A stretch of 29,989 nucleotides of DNA from Anaerolineae bacterium (lineage in GTDB: Bacteria; Chloroflexota; Anaerolineae; Promineifilales; Promineifilaceae): assembly GCA_028277515.1 (NCBI GenBank), contig JANQGC010000093.1, positions 1-29,989 on the forward strand, read 5' to 3'. The position numbers were made by a program, and so were the translations under genes. Shown here piece by piece: positions 20,948 to 29,150 of this stretch. The notes below the pieces were generated by a model. It was not told the origin of the DNA. It was given only the letters and a program-made list of their open reading frames with translations, and did not search any database. Each line of letters begins with the position of its first letter. Position 1 is the first letter of the stretch.

Positions 20948-22783
20948 TTAGACTTTACTCTTTATTATTTGAAAACTTGGTTTCAAATTTACAAGGTCGA
21001 CCCCGGTAACAGCCAAATGTATGGTGCTGTCCAACGGCGAGTCTTTGGAACTGTATAAACTGGTTTCCAGCCCTAATTGAGGCAGCAAGACAATCATTCG
21101 CTTGCCCCGTTTTTCAACAATGATCCCTTCTCCGTTCCAATCAGGATGGTTTAGTAGATAAACGCAAGTCCAATGCTGGTTTGATCTCCTTTCAACAAAC
21201 CGAATATCACGAATTGCCGAATAGGATGAGCCGATCAAGTTTGTAACATCCTGTTCGCTCATCAATTGACGACCCTTTATATATGCTCGCAGTTGTTGGT
21301 GAACGACCAAGTCAAGATAACGACGCAGGGGACTTGTAGCTTGCACATATTTATCCATTCCCAATCCATGGTGTTTATCAGGTGAAAGACTTTTTTGACT
21401 TGGTTTCAGCAGTTTTCGGGTGGCAAACATGTCCGATGGTTTGTTGCCTTCCGGAAGTTTATCTGATGGGGCATCTTGTGTTGTGTAAGGGATGGGAATG
21501 TCATTTTCCTGGCAAAATTTAGCGACTGCTTCGCCGGTCATCAACATGGCATCACGGACAAGGTCTCGGCTTCTAATATTTGGCAAAGGCGTTATTTCAA
21601 CCGCATGATTATTAAGGCGGACTTTCACTTCTGGGAGATCGATAGCAATGGCGCCATCTTCCCTGCGTCGCTCCTGGTAAATATTGGCGGCCTTTTGCAA
21701 ATGGCTGAAGGGGTGGTCTGCTATATATTTTTCGGTTTCCTGGTAGCTTAGCCGTGTTACCCGGACCCAGCTTGACACAATTTCTAAATCACTAATTTGA
21801 CCACCTTTGTCGATATAAAAACCAAATGATAGTGCTGGTGAAGTATCTTTAAGCCCAAGTGCCAACGTCTGAGTTGCTTGTGGTGGGAGCATGAAAACAG
21901 GTCCTTCCGGTAAATAAAGATTGGCGCCTCTCGCCCGCGCCTCAATATCGGCCGGACTTTCGGGAGCGACCAATGCGCCGGCGTCTGCAATATGGACCCA
22001 CAAACGGCCGTCCTCCCAGCTCAATGCATCATCAGGGTCCTGGCTGTCGGCATCGTCGATGGCAAACGCAGATAAATGGGTTAAATCGCGTCGCCGCTCT
22101 TGTTCTAAACGTCCAAGAGGAGCGTTCGACGAGGTTAGCGGCAGCCCCGCCCGGCGAGGATAAGGATTGATGGCTGCTGTCCAGACACCTGTTTTTAGGA
22201 GGAAAGCATGGGCATTTTCGCTTGTTTGCGCCTGTCCAAGGGATTGCAATACGCGGCTTTTATCTCGCCGGCCTTCGGCTAGATCGATGATGTCTTGTAA
22301 ATAGTCCTGGTCTTCCGATGTAAATTGGCGTTCGCCGGCTCGCTTTAGAAAGGACTCCCAGGCTAATTGCTCGGCCGCTTTCAATTCCCTGGCCCGCTTT
22401 TCTTCTTCAACTTCTTGGGCTGTTCGGACCGTGACTTCAGAGGGAGTGCCACTAAAATAAAGGCCATCTTCAATCAATTGCCATGTGGCAAGGGCTGTTG
22501 ATGGCGTGAATGTGTCAAATGCCAATTCGGCAAGGTCCTTAAGACTGGTTGTTTCACCTGATAAAAGTTCCCAGGCAATTTCGATTTCGCCGGCAGGCGT
22601 GGAAAGGTTGGATAAATTGTTAACCGGACCGGGATGCAGAAAGAGAATATCTTTCGGCCGAACATTGATTACGCCGCCATCTATAGTGCTAATAGCCAGC
22701 TTTTTACCCACTCGTTTTAAAATACGAGCTGGTTTTTGTTTATAAATGACAAGTGAATCAGGTTTAAATGGTGCTGAGGGCAT
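20948..22783 (-). CDS. RNase II/R-family 3'-5' exoribonuclease
   Basis: The 611-residue protein has an N-terminal SH3-like/OB region, a helical linker and a complete RNB catalytic domain from about residue 235. That domain carries the acidic metal-binding cluster AIDDADSQDPDDAL and the late signature QATSPLRRYLDLVVHQQL. A short S1/OB-like end follows (GIIVEKRGKRMIVLLPQLG). It degrades RNA processively from the 3' end. It is shorter than E. coli RNase R and closer in size to RNase II and the RNB proteins of cyanobacteria and chloroplasts. The ATG at 22783 lacks a clear ribosome binding site. Confidence 0.88.
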   Translation of the reverse strand: MPSAPFKPDSLVIYKQKPARILKRVGKKLAISTIDGGVINVRPKDILFLHPGPVNNLSNLSTPAGEIEIAWELLSGETTSLKDLAELAFDTFTPSTALATWQLIEDGLYFSGTPSEVTVRTAQEVEEEKRARELKAAEQLAWESFLKRAGERQFTSEDQDYLQDIIDLAEGRRDKSRVLQSLGQAQTSENAHAFLLKTGVWTAAINPYPRRAGLPLTSSNAPLGRLEQERRRDLTHLSAFAIDDADSQDPDDALSWEDGRLWVHIADAGALVAPESPADIEARARGANLYLPEGPVFMLPPQATQTLALGLKDTSPALSFGFYIDKGGQISDLEIVSSWVRVTRLSYQETEKYIADHPFSHLQKAANIYQERRREDGAIAIDLPEVKVRLNNHAVEITPLPNIRSRDLVRDAMLMTGEAVAKFCQENDIPIPYTTQDAPSDKLPEGNKPSDMFATRKLLKPSQKSLSPDKHHGLGMDKYVQATSPLRRYLDLVVHQQLRAYIKGRQLMSEQDVTNLIGSSYSAIRDIRFVERRSNQHWTCVYLLNHPDWNGEGIIVEKRGKRMIVLLPQLGLETSLYSSKDSPLDSTIHLAVTGVDLVNLKPSFQIIKSKV

Positions 22784-22822
22784 AGGTTAATTGTAGGAAT
22801 AATTAGTATTCCAGACCACATA

Positions 22823-22856
22823 TAAAAAAGCCCCCAGGCCTTTAGACCTGGGGGCT
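22823..22856 (-). terminator. Intrinsic terminator of the site-2 protease gene
   Basis: AGCCCCCAGG (22829-22838) pairs with CCTGGGGGCT (22847-22856), a 10-bp stem with an 8-base loop. On the minus strand it is followed by TTTTTT. It lies between the protease gene and the RNase gene. Confidence 0.88.
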
Positions 22857-22879
22857 GGAGATTTTACCGGTTTTGCCGG

Positions 22880-24004
22880 CTATGCTGATTGGGGGTTGGA
22901 AATTATGGGTGGTTTTGATTGCACCATTCGATATAACTCAGCAATATGCTGGCGGGTAATGATGCCTAATAGTCGGCCGCTTTGTGAAGTAACAGGTAAG
23001 GCGTTGGCTTCTTCTTTGATGAATCGCTGCTGTACGCTGAAGAGATCTGTTGTTGGTGAAACCGGATCAACATTGCGCTTCATAACCGTTGAAATTGAGG
23101 TATGGGGCGGGTTGGACCGCATGGCTTCTCGCAAGACTGCAGAAGATAGGAAGCCAACGAATTGATCTGCGGACACGACCGCAAAATCTTTTTGACCGGT
23201 GTAGGTCATCATATTCGCTGCCTGCTGTAAGGTGTAGTGAGATTCTAAGCGATAAGAAGTTGTCGTATACGCTTGTTGTACCGTGTAACCTTGCAGATGA
23301 TGGCGTATTTGGGTCACATTAGATTCCTGGGCCGCGGCGCCAAAGATGAAAAAGGCGATGAACATCATGAAGATATTTCCATTGAGCAGACCAAAAATAC
23401 CTAATCCGACAGCCAGGACACGGCCAACGCCCGCTGCAATTCGTGTTGCCCGCGCATAATCGATTCGCAGCGCCAGGAGCGCGCGGAGTATACGACCTCC
23501 ATCCATAGGGAAGGCAGGCAATAGGTTGAAGACCGCCAAGAAAATATTGGATACAAATATGTAAGAATAAAGAGTGAGTAGTGTTGTACCCGCTAATGCA
23601 CCAAACGTGCTAAATAGCGTAGATATACTGATCCCATAAGCGAAAGCCAGGGCAGCCATTATGAATGCAATAAATATGTTGACTGCCGGTCCGGCGATGG
23701 CCACCACCAGTTCTTGAATAGGTTTATCAGGCATGCGCGCGAGTTGGGCGACGCCTCCGATGGGGGTTAGAATGATTTGTTTGACCGGCACTCCATACGC
23801 CATCGCGGCAAAACTATGGCCTAACTCATGTAGCGTCACCAAAACAAACAGCAGGGAAACGGCTACAATCCCAAATATGGCCCCGTTCACAGTGCCAAAT
23901 AAGAGACCGAATTGCAAAGCGGCCCACGCTAGAATAAGCGGGAATGTAATATGAAGGCGGAGATCAATTCCGCGTATGGTGAGAAGTCTAAAAGATCTAT
24001 TCAT
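22880..24004 (-). CDS. Site-2 protease (M50 family) with CBS-domain pair
   Basis: The 374-residue protein has six hydrophobic segments. The zinc site is HELGH (His59, Glu60, His63), with the second-site aspartate in NLLPAFPMDGGRIL. The C-terminal 130 residues form two CBS repeats (YTLQQAANMMTYTGQKDFAV... and VMKRNVDPVSPTTDLFSVQQ...), which in this subfamily bind adenine nucleotides and may regulate activity. It cleaves substrates inside the membrane, for example membrane-bound regulators. The start ATG at 24004 gives the usual short N-terminus. It is transcribed alone, with a strong terminator downstream. Confidence 0.9.
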   Translation of the reverse strand: MNRSFRLLTIRGIDLRLHITFPLILAWAALQFGLLFGTVNGAIFGIVAVSLLFVLVTLHELGHSFAAMAYGVPVKQIILTPIGGVAQLARMPDKPIQELVVAIAGPAVNIFIAFIMAALAFAYGISISTLFSTFGALAGTTLLTLYSYIFVSNIFLAVFNLLPAFPMDGGRILRALLALRIDYARATRIAAGVGRVLAVGLGIFGLLNGNIFMMFIAFFIFGAAAQESNVTQIRHHLQGYTVQQAYTTTSYRLESHYTLQQAANMMTYTGQKDFAVVSADQFVGFLSSAVLREAMRSNPPHTSISTVMKRNVDPVSPTTDLFSVQQRFIKEEANALPVTSQSGRLLGIITRQHIAELYRMVQSKPPIISNPQSA

Positions 24005-24104
24005 GCTTGTAGTCTAAATGTCAAATCTATGATTTAGGTTAACAAACCGCTGTTTATGCTGAGAGGAGTATGAGACAGGTCGATCGGCAAAGCAAAAAAA
24101 TTAA

Positions 24105-24749
24105 TCAAATATCATGGAGGGAATTGGCAATTTTCACCAGGGAAGAGCCGGGGATTAATGTTATCGGCTTGGTTTTTGCCCATTCTCTAGCGGCATCGGA
24201 AATCTCAGCTGTGGTCACTAAAAAAGCGTGATGGACTCGTTCGTGTACCATAGTGCCAAACAATTCGCGCACGATGTCCGGACCAATGGTATGCCGGTAC
24301 CGTTTGCACTGAACAATAGCACCCCGGCCATCTGAGCGGGTGAGTTCTAAGTCAACACCCCGGTCACCTTTCCGGCCACGAATTTTGACCCGATATCCTT
24401 TTCTCTTAAACAAAGAAGCGACATATCGCTCGAATTCTGCAGGAGATAAAGCATAAAGTTGATCAATTGTGACCTTTGTATTGACCTTCTTTTTTCGGTG
24501 CATGCGAAAATAGCCAACGATAGCCAGACTGCCCAAGGTTAGCACCGAAGCCATTTCCATCAGGAGAATCGATTCAGACAATAATTGGGGAAGATTGCGA
24601 ATCCACTCAGGGCGCACAACATAGTGAAACAACAACCAAAAGAGAAGAGCCGATAGAGCGAGGCTAAACCAGAAACGGCCGCCTAAAAACAACGCGCCGT
24701 CTGGCTTTAATCGGCCCCTTCCTTGGACCTTTGATTCAAAGTGAACCAA
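24105..24749 (-). CDS. Membrane-anchored Mrr-type nuclease
   Basis: The 214-residue product has two transmembrane helices (FWFSLALSALLFWLLFHYVV and MEMASVLTLGSLAIVGYF). A restriction-endonuclease-like Mrr_cat domain follows, with GYRVKIRGRKGDRGVDLELT and IVQCKRYRHTIG supplying the Asp and Q-x-K catalytic residues. Such anchored Mrr-like proteins are common, and their target is unknown. Possible roles include defence against modified DNA or quality control of DNA at the membrane. The start is TTG at 24749, supported by AAGGA eight bases upstream. The nearest in-frame ATG lies beyond the first membrane helix. Confidence 0.8.
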   Translation of the reverse strand: MVHFESKVQGRGRLKPDGALFLGGRFWFSLALSALLFWLLFHYVVRPEWIRNLPQLLSESILLMEMASVLTLGSLAIVGYFRMHRKKKVNTKVTIDQLYALSPAEFERYVASLFKRKGYRVKIRGRKGDRGVDLELTRSDGRGAIVQCKRYRHTIGPDIVRELFGTMVHERVHHAFLVTTAEISDAAREWAKTKPITLIPGSSLVKIANSLHDI

Positions 24750-24826
24750 AATCTATCCTTGCTCCGTTTACTTCAACAATGAATAAGAGATTTTTATTTT
24801 ACTTCAGGTTGAGGTCATGCATCAAA

Positions 24827-25846
24827 TCAAGACCCTTCTTGCCAACTTAAGATTGCAGTGCCCCGAATTTCACTTGCCTTCAACTTTTGTAAGACCGCAT
24901 TTGCTTCTTGCATTGGAAAAATCTGGACATCACTCTTAATAGGTATCTCAGCCGCGATCTGTAAAAAGTCCCGGGCATCTTGCTTGGTAAAATTGGCGAC
25001 ACTGCGCAAAGTCCGCTCATCGTAAATGAGCTGATATGGCAGTTCGGGTATAGGACTCATGTGAATGGCATTGATAGCCAGCGTTCCCCCTGGAACCAAA
25101 TGACTCAGGGCATGGGGAATAATCCAGCCTGCTGGGGCAAAGGTGATAGAGGCATTGAGTCGGGCTGGAGGTTTGTCCTGCGCTTCACCGGTCCAAACAG
25201 CTCCCAGTTCTCTTGCATGCTCCCGGTGATCTGGGCTGCGTGTAAAAACAAACACCTCGCAGTCCCAATACCGGGCAACCTGTATGACCAGGTGGGCGCT
25301 GGAGCCAAATCCATATAATCCCAGTTTCTCTCCCGGCTGAATCCCACTCAGGCGCAACGAGCGGAACCCGATAATGCCTGAACAGAGCAAGGGGGCTGCC
25401 TGTGAATCCACAAATACATCGGGTATTGGGAATGCAAAACGCTCGTCGACGGCCATGTATTCACTGTATCCACCAGCGGCATCAAGACCTGTAAATTGGG
25501 CATTTTGACATAAATTTTCCAGACCACTTTGACAGAACTCACATTTGCTGCAAGTCCAGTTCAGCCAGGCTACGCCAACACGGTCGCCCACATTATGCTT
25601 GCTTACTGCCTCGCCAACACGCTCTATAATGCCGACGACCTGATGCCCAGGCGTTATCGGTTGATGGGGTATATTCAGTTCTCCTTCAACCGTGTGCAAA
25701 TCCGTGTGACAAACGCCGCAAAGATTAACCTTCAAGAGAATTTGTTCCGGTCCTGGTTCAGGGGTTTCAATTTCATGCAATTGAAGGGGATTATTTTTAA
25801 TATCATCTGGTTTGGTTAATTGGATGCTTTTCATCTTTTTGTTCAT
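24827..25846 (-). CDS. Zinc-dependent alcohol dehydrogenase (MDR family)
   Basis: The 339-residue protein has the GroES-like zinc site CGVCHTDLH with GHQVVG, the structural-zinc lobe CSKCEFCQSGLENLC (four cysteines), a third catalytic-zinc ligand in LLCSGIIGF and the nucleotide-binding LGLYGFGSSAHL. It oxidises alcohols or reduces aldehydes with NAD(P). The substrate is unclear. Two AAGTGAC-N-GTCACTT operators sit 16 and 64 bases upstream of the ATG and match those before the flavoprotein at 8713-9897, so both genes are probably in one regulon. No good ribosome binding site precedes the ATG at 25846. An ATG at 25834 is an alternative. Confidence 0.9.
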   Translation of the reverse strand: MNKKMKSIQLTKPDDIKNNPLQLHEIETPEPGPEQILLKVNLCGVCHTDLHTVEGELNIPHQPITPGHQVVGIIERVGEAVSKHNVGDRVGVAWLNWTCSKCEFCQSGLENLCQNAQFTGLDAAGGYSEYMAVDERFAFPIPDVFVDSQAAPLLCSGIIGFRSLRLSGIQPGEKLGLYGFGSSAHLVIQVARYWDCEVFVFTRSPDHREHARELGAVWTGEAQDKPPARLNASITFAPAGWIIPHALSHLVPGGTLAINAIHMSPIPELPYQLIYDERTLRSVANFTKQDARDFLQIAAEIPIKSDVQIFPMQEANAVLQKLKASEIRGTAILSWQEGS

Positions 25847-25860
25847 GTCTGGCGCTCAAT

Positions 25861-25877
25861 TAAGTGACAGTCACTTA
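25861..25877. promoter_or_regulatory. Operator palindrome, copy 3
   Basis: TAAGTGACAGTCACTTA, perfect 8-bp arms around a central A, close to the start of the alcohol dehydrogenase gene. The core is identical to copy 1 at 9922. Confidence 0.75.
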
Positions 25878-25909
25878 AAGGCAATATGTTGGAGGTAATG
25901 ATTAAATCA

Positions 25910-25924
25910 AAGTGACTGTCACTT
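25910..25924. promoter_or_regulatory. Operator palindrome, copy 4
   Basis: AAGTGACTGTCACTT, perfect 7-bp arms around a central T. Its centre is 48 bp from copy 3. Core and central base are the same as copy 2. The promoter of the alcohol dehydrogenase should lie between the two copies. Confidence 0.75.
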
Positions 25925-25953
25925 CTAAAACAAACCATTTAGAAAAATGCAGC

Positions 25954-26808
25954 TCAAGTCTTAAACGAGTCAAATGATAGGTTCAAGGCTAATTGTTTTC
26001 CGGCGAAAGGAGAGGGTTTATTTGCTCTGAAACACAAGGTGACGCTGTGCATTTCTTCGTGACGGACGATTTCAAAGCCGGCATCTGTTATTAATTTTTG
26101 CCAGTATGCCCAGGGCTGCAACCTGGATGATTCGGGACCAATGGAGAGCCAGTTGCGCCAGGTATTGTTTTGTTCGGCGCAGAGCAAACGGCCGTTGGGT
26201 TTTAAGATGCGAAAAACTTCCTTGATGAGAGTTTGGCGATCGCCATGCTGGGAAAATTCGGAAAGAATGAGTGGCATAAAAACGGCGGACACGCTGTTAT
26301 CAGGTAAGGGCAACAGATCAATTCGGCCGTCAAATTTAGCGAGCCGGGGATCAAATTGGAACGAAGGTGCTTTTCGCCTGGCGCCGGCCAATGCTCTTCC
26401 ATTGGTTAGCTGTGGGTTGAATACATCAATGACTATTACCTGGCCGGTTGTTAAGTATTGGCTCAATGTAATCGCCGGTCGCTTTATACCCAGGTCAATG
26501 ACGGCTAATTTATCTTCCGGTTGAGCCTGGCTCATGCTAAAAAGTTTTTCTATGATCCTTAACTGGTCATCCTCATAAAGCCGGTTGGTGGCCCACCGCG
26601 TTACCATAAATAAGAAAATGGAACCGGCCAGGAAAATTAAACCGACTATAAGGAGCATCCGTAAGTCAAACAATAAACCAAGCCCTATAACAAAAAAAGA
26701 GAGGACGAAACCGCCAAAACGCAGACTATACCCTGCCCAACTCGCATAGCTTGTTGGACTTGCCTCTTGAACGCGATCCCGGTTAAGCATAATGGCTAAG
26801 TATAACAT
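25954..26808 (-). CDS. Membrane-anchored SAM-dependent methyltransferase
   Basis: The 284-residue product has two transmembrane helices near the N-terminus (FGGFVLSFFVIGLGLLFDL and LLIVGLIFLAGSIFLFMV). A class I methyltransferase-like domain follows. Motif I is degenerate (LAVIDLGIKRPAIT instead of DxGxGxG), while the post-motif LPLPDNSVSAVFMPLILSEF and FRILKPNGRLLCAE are typical. It may methylate a lipid or membrane substrate, or it may be a non-canonical member. ATG codons at 26808 and 26790 are both possible starts. The gene is divergent from the soluble methyltransferase at 26937. Confidence 0.75.
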   Translation of the reverse strand: MLYLAIMLNRDRVQEASPTSYASWAGYSLRFGGFVLSFFVIGLGLLFDLRMLLIVGLIFLAGSIFLFMVTRWATNRLYEDDQLRIIEKLFSMSQAQPEDKLAVIDLGIKRPAITLSQYLTTGQVIVIDVFNPQLTNGRALAGARRKAPSFQFDPRLAKFDGRIDLLPLPDNSVSAVFMPLILSEFSQHGDRQTLIKEVFRILKPNGRLLCAEQNNTWRNWLSIGPESSRLQPWAYWQKLITDAGFEIVRHEEMHSVTLCFRANKPSPFAGKQLALNLSFDSFKT

Positions 26809-26936
26809 AGGGAATCATGACCAGGTGATGATCATTGGCTTTGAATGATATTTAGATAAAATGCCAGGGATTAACAAAAAGGCTTGTTGGCTTATTTCTA
26901 GGTTGTTTTGAATGCACAATTTTTTACATTTACGAT

Positions 26937-27557
26937 ATGGATGAACAAAACAGGCGAAATGATTTTATCGAACGATATGAAAATGAATCCATTCCGTGGG
27001 ATGATGAACTGCCCCCACCGGAGCTTATATCATTTGTAGAAGAAGTGGAGCCAGGGGTAGCATTGGATTTGGGCTGTGGATACGGCCGATCGAGCATTTA
27101 TCTGGCCCGGCATGGATGGCAGGTCGATGGAATTGATTTCGTGCCTAAGGCAATTGCGATTGCACAGGAGAGGGCAAATGAAGTAGGCGTTGGGGAGGAT
27201 GTTAAGTTCTATGTGGCTTCAGTCATAGACCTGAATTTTTTGAACGGTCCTTATGATTTCGCATTAGACATCGGATGTATGCATTCATTAACCGAGGCTC
27301 AGCTTTTATCTTACCGTAACGGATTGGCACGTTTGCTTGAGGGTGGCGGATCTTATCTCTTGTTTGTGCATTTGAGAGATGAGACGGTTGACGACGAAGA
27401 TGAACGGCGCTGGATCACATTGGATTTTCTCCTCAATCTTTTTAGCCGGAGTTTTGAGTTGGTAGATATGGAATTGGGTGTGACGCAAGTAGAAGATAAG
27501 CCGCCCTGGAAATCCGGTTGGTTTCACTTTAAGCGGATTAAGGGTCATGAGCGTTAG
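26937..27557 (+). CDS. Class I SAM-dependent methyltransferase
   Basis: The 206-residue soluble protein has motif I ALDLGCGYGRSSIYLA and the acidic motif II residue in WQVDGIDFVPKAI. The motif IV region is YDFALDIGCMHSL. This arrangement resembles the thiopurine/tellurite (TPMT/TehB-like) group. The substrate is unknown. No Shine-Dalgarno sequence is visible before ATG 26937, and a TTACAT hexamer ends seven bases upstream, so a leaderless transcript is possible. The gene overlaps the GT-C glycosyltransferase by 11 bases and is likely co-translated with it. Confidence 0.85.
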   Translation: MDEQNRRNDFIERYENESIPWDDELPPPELISFVEEVEPGVALDLGCGYGRSSIYLARHGWQVDGIDFVPKAIAIAQERANEVGVGEDVKFYVASVIDLNFLNGPYDFALDIGCMHSLTEAQLLSYRNGLARLLEGGGSYLLFVHLRDETVDDEDERRWITLDFLLNLFSRSFELVDMELGVTQVEDKPPWKSGWFHFKRIKGHER

Positions 27558-29085
27558 CCAATCCCAATCTCTAAAAAGGATCCTTGCCCATCCGGCGGAC
27601 CGCCAAGTCTCTCTGCTTATTCTACTAAGCCTGGTCGGATATATTATTTTTGCCTTTTGGTTCCCGATTTGGCCTAATGCCGATCGCGTTCCTTTATTAG
27701 ATATTCGATCCTTTGCCCCTTCATTGTGGCAGGGGGCATTATATGGGCTACTGATTACCGGGTTATTTACCTCGCTGATTTTAATCATCCGGCGGCTCCC
27801 GGCGCTTCAGTTTGAATTGAAGCTGCCGGAAGTTTTAATTGTGTCCACCATATTTTCGCTGCCACTTTTAATGGTTTATCCCATAAATGCCAATGATATA
27901 TACCGTTATTTGATTCGTGGCCGGATTACTGTTTATTATGAACAAAACCCTTTTTCAGCTCCCCCAACAGCGTTTCCTGAGGATCCATTTTTACCTTTGG
28001 CCGGGGAATGGGCGGCTGAGACGTCTCCGTATGGTCCATTATGGGAAATGTCGGCAGGCGGGATCGCCTATTTTACAGAGGATGATGTGTTGTTAGGGCT
28101 GCTGGCATTTAAAGCATTTATCTTTTTAGCATTCCTGGGGACCACCATCGTTTTATGGCATCTTTTGGGCGCAGGACAGAATTCCAAAGGAGAGAAATTT
28201 TTCCTAATTAATGCTGAGCAGCGAAAAAGATTGACAATTTTATGGGCCTGGAACCCGGCGCTCTTGTTCATTTTTATGATAGACGGGCACAATGACATCG
28301 TTTTGATTTTTTGGTTATTGCTTGGTTTTCTGGTCATTAGTCTTGGTTACTCTTTGCCAGGTTTCTTGATCATGATTTTAGGGGCGTTATCTAAACCGAT
28401 TGGGGCACTCGCTCTGCCCATCATATTTATTGGATTATTGCGTGAAAAAAAAACTTGGACTGAACGTCTCCGGTTCATTTTCCTGGCCTCTGCCGGGAGC
28501 GGGTTCTTGATTTTTATGTTTTTTCTGCCATTTGGATCGGCATGGGATCTTATTCAAAGATTGCTCCGCGAAGCAGGAGCCGGGGGAGGCTTTTCTCCTG
28601 CGGTTGTTGGTTTGTTGGCGGCCCAGGAACTGGGTCTCTCGCTTACGCGAGACGTGATTTCAAGCTGGACCACATTCCTTGTTATTTTATTCATGGGGTT
28701 TACATTATGGCTTCTTTGGCGAACCTGGCGAGGGCGATCAATCATACGCGGAACGGCCGATATCTTCTTCGCCTATATTGTCCAGGCTTTAAATTACCGG
28801 ATTTGGTATGCTGCCTGGCCTTTCCCCTGGTTATTACTGGATAGCGCCAAGGGGAATCAGTCGCGAACGGCCGATTATCGTTTATATTTCGGTTTTTGGT
28901 TTCTGCTCACATCTCAATTGTCGGTTTTAATTTATGGCCATATGCGAATTGAATTGTTGCAAGGCAGCCAGACAACGGCCCATCTAGTTGGTGTTCCATT
29001 CACCTTTTTACTTCCTATTCTCATGGCCTGGATTTCGGTGAAGAAAGGATTGTTCGAGCCTCCACAAATGGAAATAAAATCGTAA
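27547..29085 (+). CDS. GT-C-fold membrane glycosyltransferase
   Basis: The 512-residue protein has about 11-13 membrane helices. After the second or third there is a large loop with PINANDIYRYLIRGRITVYY, then NPFSAPPTAFP and SPYGPLWEM. This pattern is typical of polyprenol-phosphate-sugar-dependent GT-C enzymes of the GT87/mannosyltransferase type, where an acidic residue in the first loop is catalytic (Asp in ANDIYRY). It would transfer a sugar to a lipid or cell-wall glycan on the outer face of the membrane. The start overlaps the methyltransferase gene by 11 bases. The specific donor and acceptor are unknown. Confidence 0.8.
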   Translation: MSVSQSQSLKRILAHPADRQVSLLILLSLVGYIIFAFWFPIWPNADRVPLLDIRSFAPSLWQGALYGLLITGLFTSLILIIRRLPALQFELKLPEVLIVSTIFSLPLLMVYPINANDIYRYLIRGRITVYYEQNPFSAPPTAFPEDPFLPLAGEWAAETSPYGPLWEMSAGGIAYFTEDDVLLGLLAFKAFIFLAFLGTTIVLWHLLGAGQNSKGEKFFLINAEQRKRLTILWAWNPALLFIFMIDGHNDIVLIFWLLLGFLVISLGYSLPGFLIMILGALSKPIGALALPIIFIGLLREKKTWTERLRFIFLASAGSGFLIFMFFLPFGSAWDLIQRLLREAGAGGGFSPAVVGLLAAQELGLSLTRDVISSWTTFLVILFMGFTLWLLWRTWRGRSIIRGTADIFFAYIVQALNYRIWYAAWPFPWLLLDSAKGNQSRTADYRLYFGFWFLLTSQLSVLIYGHMRIELLQGSQTTAHLVGVPFTFLLPILMAWISVKKGLFEPPQMEIKS

Positions 29086-29125
29086 AAATGTTAGATTTTT
29101 TTCGTCTTTGCCGGTTTTACGATTT
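29077..29125. promoter_or_regulatory. Long-gap inverted repeat between the glycosyltransferase and recJ
   Basis: AAATCGTAAAA (29077-29087) and TTTTACGATTT (29115-29125) are perfect 11-bp arms with a 27-base gap. The left arm contains the glycosyltransferase stop codon. It could be an operator pair or an mRNA fold. It is not a classical terminator. Confidence 0.4.
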
Positions 29126-29150
29126 ATTTAAACCGTGCTAACATTGCCTC

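Noticed and set aside
26908..26936. TTGAAT-17-TACGAT promoter directly before ATG 26937
   Set aside because: The -10 would end one base before the start codon, so transcription would begin inside the gene. A leaderless start from the TTACAT hexamer fits better but is not proven.
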